In this document: positions 6,629 through 7,001 of the stretch, one piece after another
How the letters are laid out: each line of letters begins with the position of its first letter
Position numbering within the stretch: the stretch's first letter is position 1
DNA from: Acetobacteraceae bacterium
Lineage (GTDB): Bacteria; Pseudomonadota; Alphaproteobacteria; Acetobacterales; Acetobacteraceae
Assembly (NCBI GenBank): GCA_030039695.1
Contig: JASHVB010000336.1
Span: 1 to 7,001 of the forward strand
DNA: 7,001 bases
Direction: 5' to 3'
Notes under the pieces: model-generated
Told to the model about the DNA's origin: nothing
Database searches by the model: none
Seen by the model: the letters and a program-made list of their open reading frames with translations, nothing else
Made by a program: the position numbers and the translations under genes

Positions 6629-6849
6629 ATGAGGCAGCTGCCTGCGCCAGGATGACGAGCGTGTTCCGCGACGCCTTTGATGATGACGAATTGACCGTCA
6701 CGTCTGTACTGACCGCCGATGAGGTGCCGAAATGAGACAGCGTGAGTCGCGTACGCCCGATGCTGACCGTAACGGGTGATTGCGATACGCGTGTTGCCAC
6801 GACCGACATCGGACGCGTGAAGAACGTCCGCGAGCTCGTTTTGCCCATC
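6625..6849 (+). pseudogene. Acyl carrier protein pseudogene, Trp-to-stop before the pantetheine Ser
   Basis: The plus-strand frame reads VNEAAACARMTSVFRDAF, DDDELTVTSVLTADEVPK, then TGA (6733-6735), and goes on in the same frame as DSVSRVRPMLTV...TRVATTDIGRVKNVRELV. This follows the EPS/FkbH-associated ACP pattern: VFRD.FDD..L.VT...TADEVPGWDSL, ML.VE..F, then IG.LKNV.EL. The in-frame TGA stands where the Trp of GWDS is expected, and Ser follows Asp as the phosphopantetheine attachment residue. Other departures are Pro for the usual Leu before MLTV and TGDCD for the usual ER.F. The start codon position holds GTA, not GTG or ATG. Intact ACPs of this type run about 75-85 residues; the internal ATG 6652 would give only 27. 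The wbaP-like gene and the coiled-coil gene both end in TGA, so TGA is a stop here. The homology rests on recognised motifs, without alignment. Confidence 0.75.
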
Positions 6850-6925
6850 CCAGCTCCACGCCCATGCCTAATGGCGAGTCGTCATGGGCAGCGCGCCGAT
6901 TTCTGCCATGCCCAACCAGCGGGGT

Positions 6926-7001
6926 ATGGCACCTCATCTGTTCAGCGATCTCGCGTGGCAGTTGCACCCGCCTGCTGATTTCGGTCGTCGCTGTCGCGCC
7001 G
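6926..7001 (+). CDS. Probable FkbH-like (HAD-superfamily) gene, 5' end only
   Basis: From ATG 6926 the frame stays open to the window edge for 25 codons and reads MAPHLFSDLAWQLHPPADF then GRRCRA. This resembles the short N-terminal signature of FkbH-type proteins (LFADL.WLP.PPADF..RCRA). FkbH enzymes take the glyceryl group of 1,3-bisphosphoglycerate and load it as glyceryl-S-ACP onto a dedicated ACP, so a broken ACP just upstream fits. The usual WLP.PP stretch reads WQLHPP here, so this gene may also be drifting. An in-frame ATG at 6908 is an alternative start; neither has a good ribosome binding site. The catalytic HAD domain lies outside the window, so the call depends on about 20 residues and the neighbour. 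Confidence 0.45.
   Translation, partial: MAPHLFSDLAWQLHPPADFGRRCRA

Noticed and set aside
6522..6848. Minus-strand open frame of 108 codons
   Set aside because: It runs antisense to the ACP sequence and is Ser/Thr/Val-rich with no domain, so it is a shadow.
6625..6849. TGA read as Trp (alternative code) in the ACP
   Set aside because: TGA ends the transferase and the coiled-coil gene in this window, and the ACP also has other damage, so a nonsense mutation is simpler.

Overview
The window is GC-rich proteobacterial DNA carrying part of an exopolysaccharide (EPS) biosynthesis and export locus. The gene set is a WbaP/AceA-type polyprenyl-phosphate sugar-1-phosphate transferase, an OPX (Wza/GumB) remnant, a GumC-type chain-length/export protein, a CpsD-like protein, and an ACP next to a probable FkbH start. 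This resembles EPS loci of Alphaproteobacteria, perhaps Acetobacteraceae. That placement is inferred from gene types only; no alignment was run.

Layout, right to left along the minus strand. An envelope-anchored, Pro/Gln-rich coiled-coil protein of unknown function lies at 5175-6332. A 735-813 bp stretch without a firm gene follows; it has structured DNA upstream of the transferase and one weak small ORF on the plus strand. Next come the initiating sugar transferase (2875-4362, or from 4440), a broken OPX gene (2393-2719), gumC (944-2392) and a CpsD-like gene that has lost its ATPase motifs (141-866). The minus-strand genes from the transferase leftwards could form one operon: the transferase loads the first sugar on the lipid carrier, GumC and the OPX protein control length and export, and the CpsD-like protein would sit under GumC.

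At the right edge, on the plus strand, a second set of genes is decaying. There is the possible tail of an unidentified gene, an acyl carrier protein pseudogene with a stop codon where the Trp before the phosphopantetheine Ser is expected, and what looks like the first 25 codons of an FkbH-like gene. FkbH with a dedicated ACP normally makes glyceryl-S-ACP or related acyl donors, so this looks like a lost acyl-modification branch.

The main message is partial decay. The OPX gene has an amber codon directly after its signal peptide, has lost most of its 3' half, and is joined in frame to gumC. The CpsD-like protein is intact as an ORF but non-catalytic by motif. The ACP is interrupted. No mobile element, tRNA, rRNA or CRISPR array was seen.
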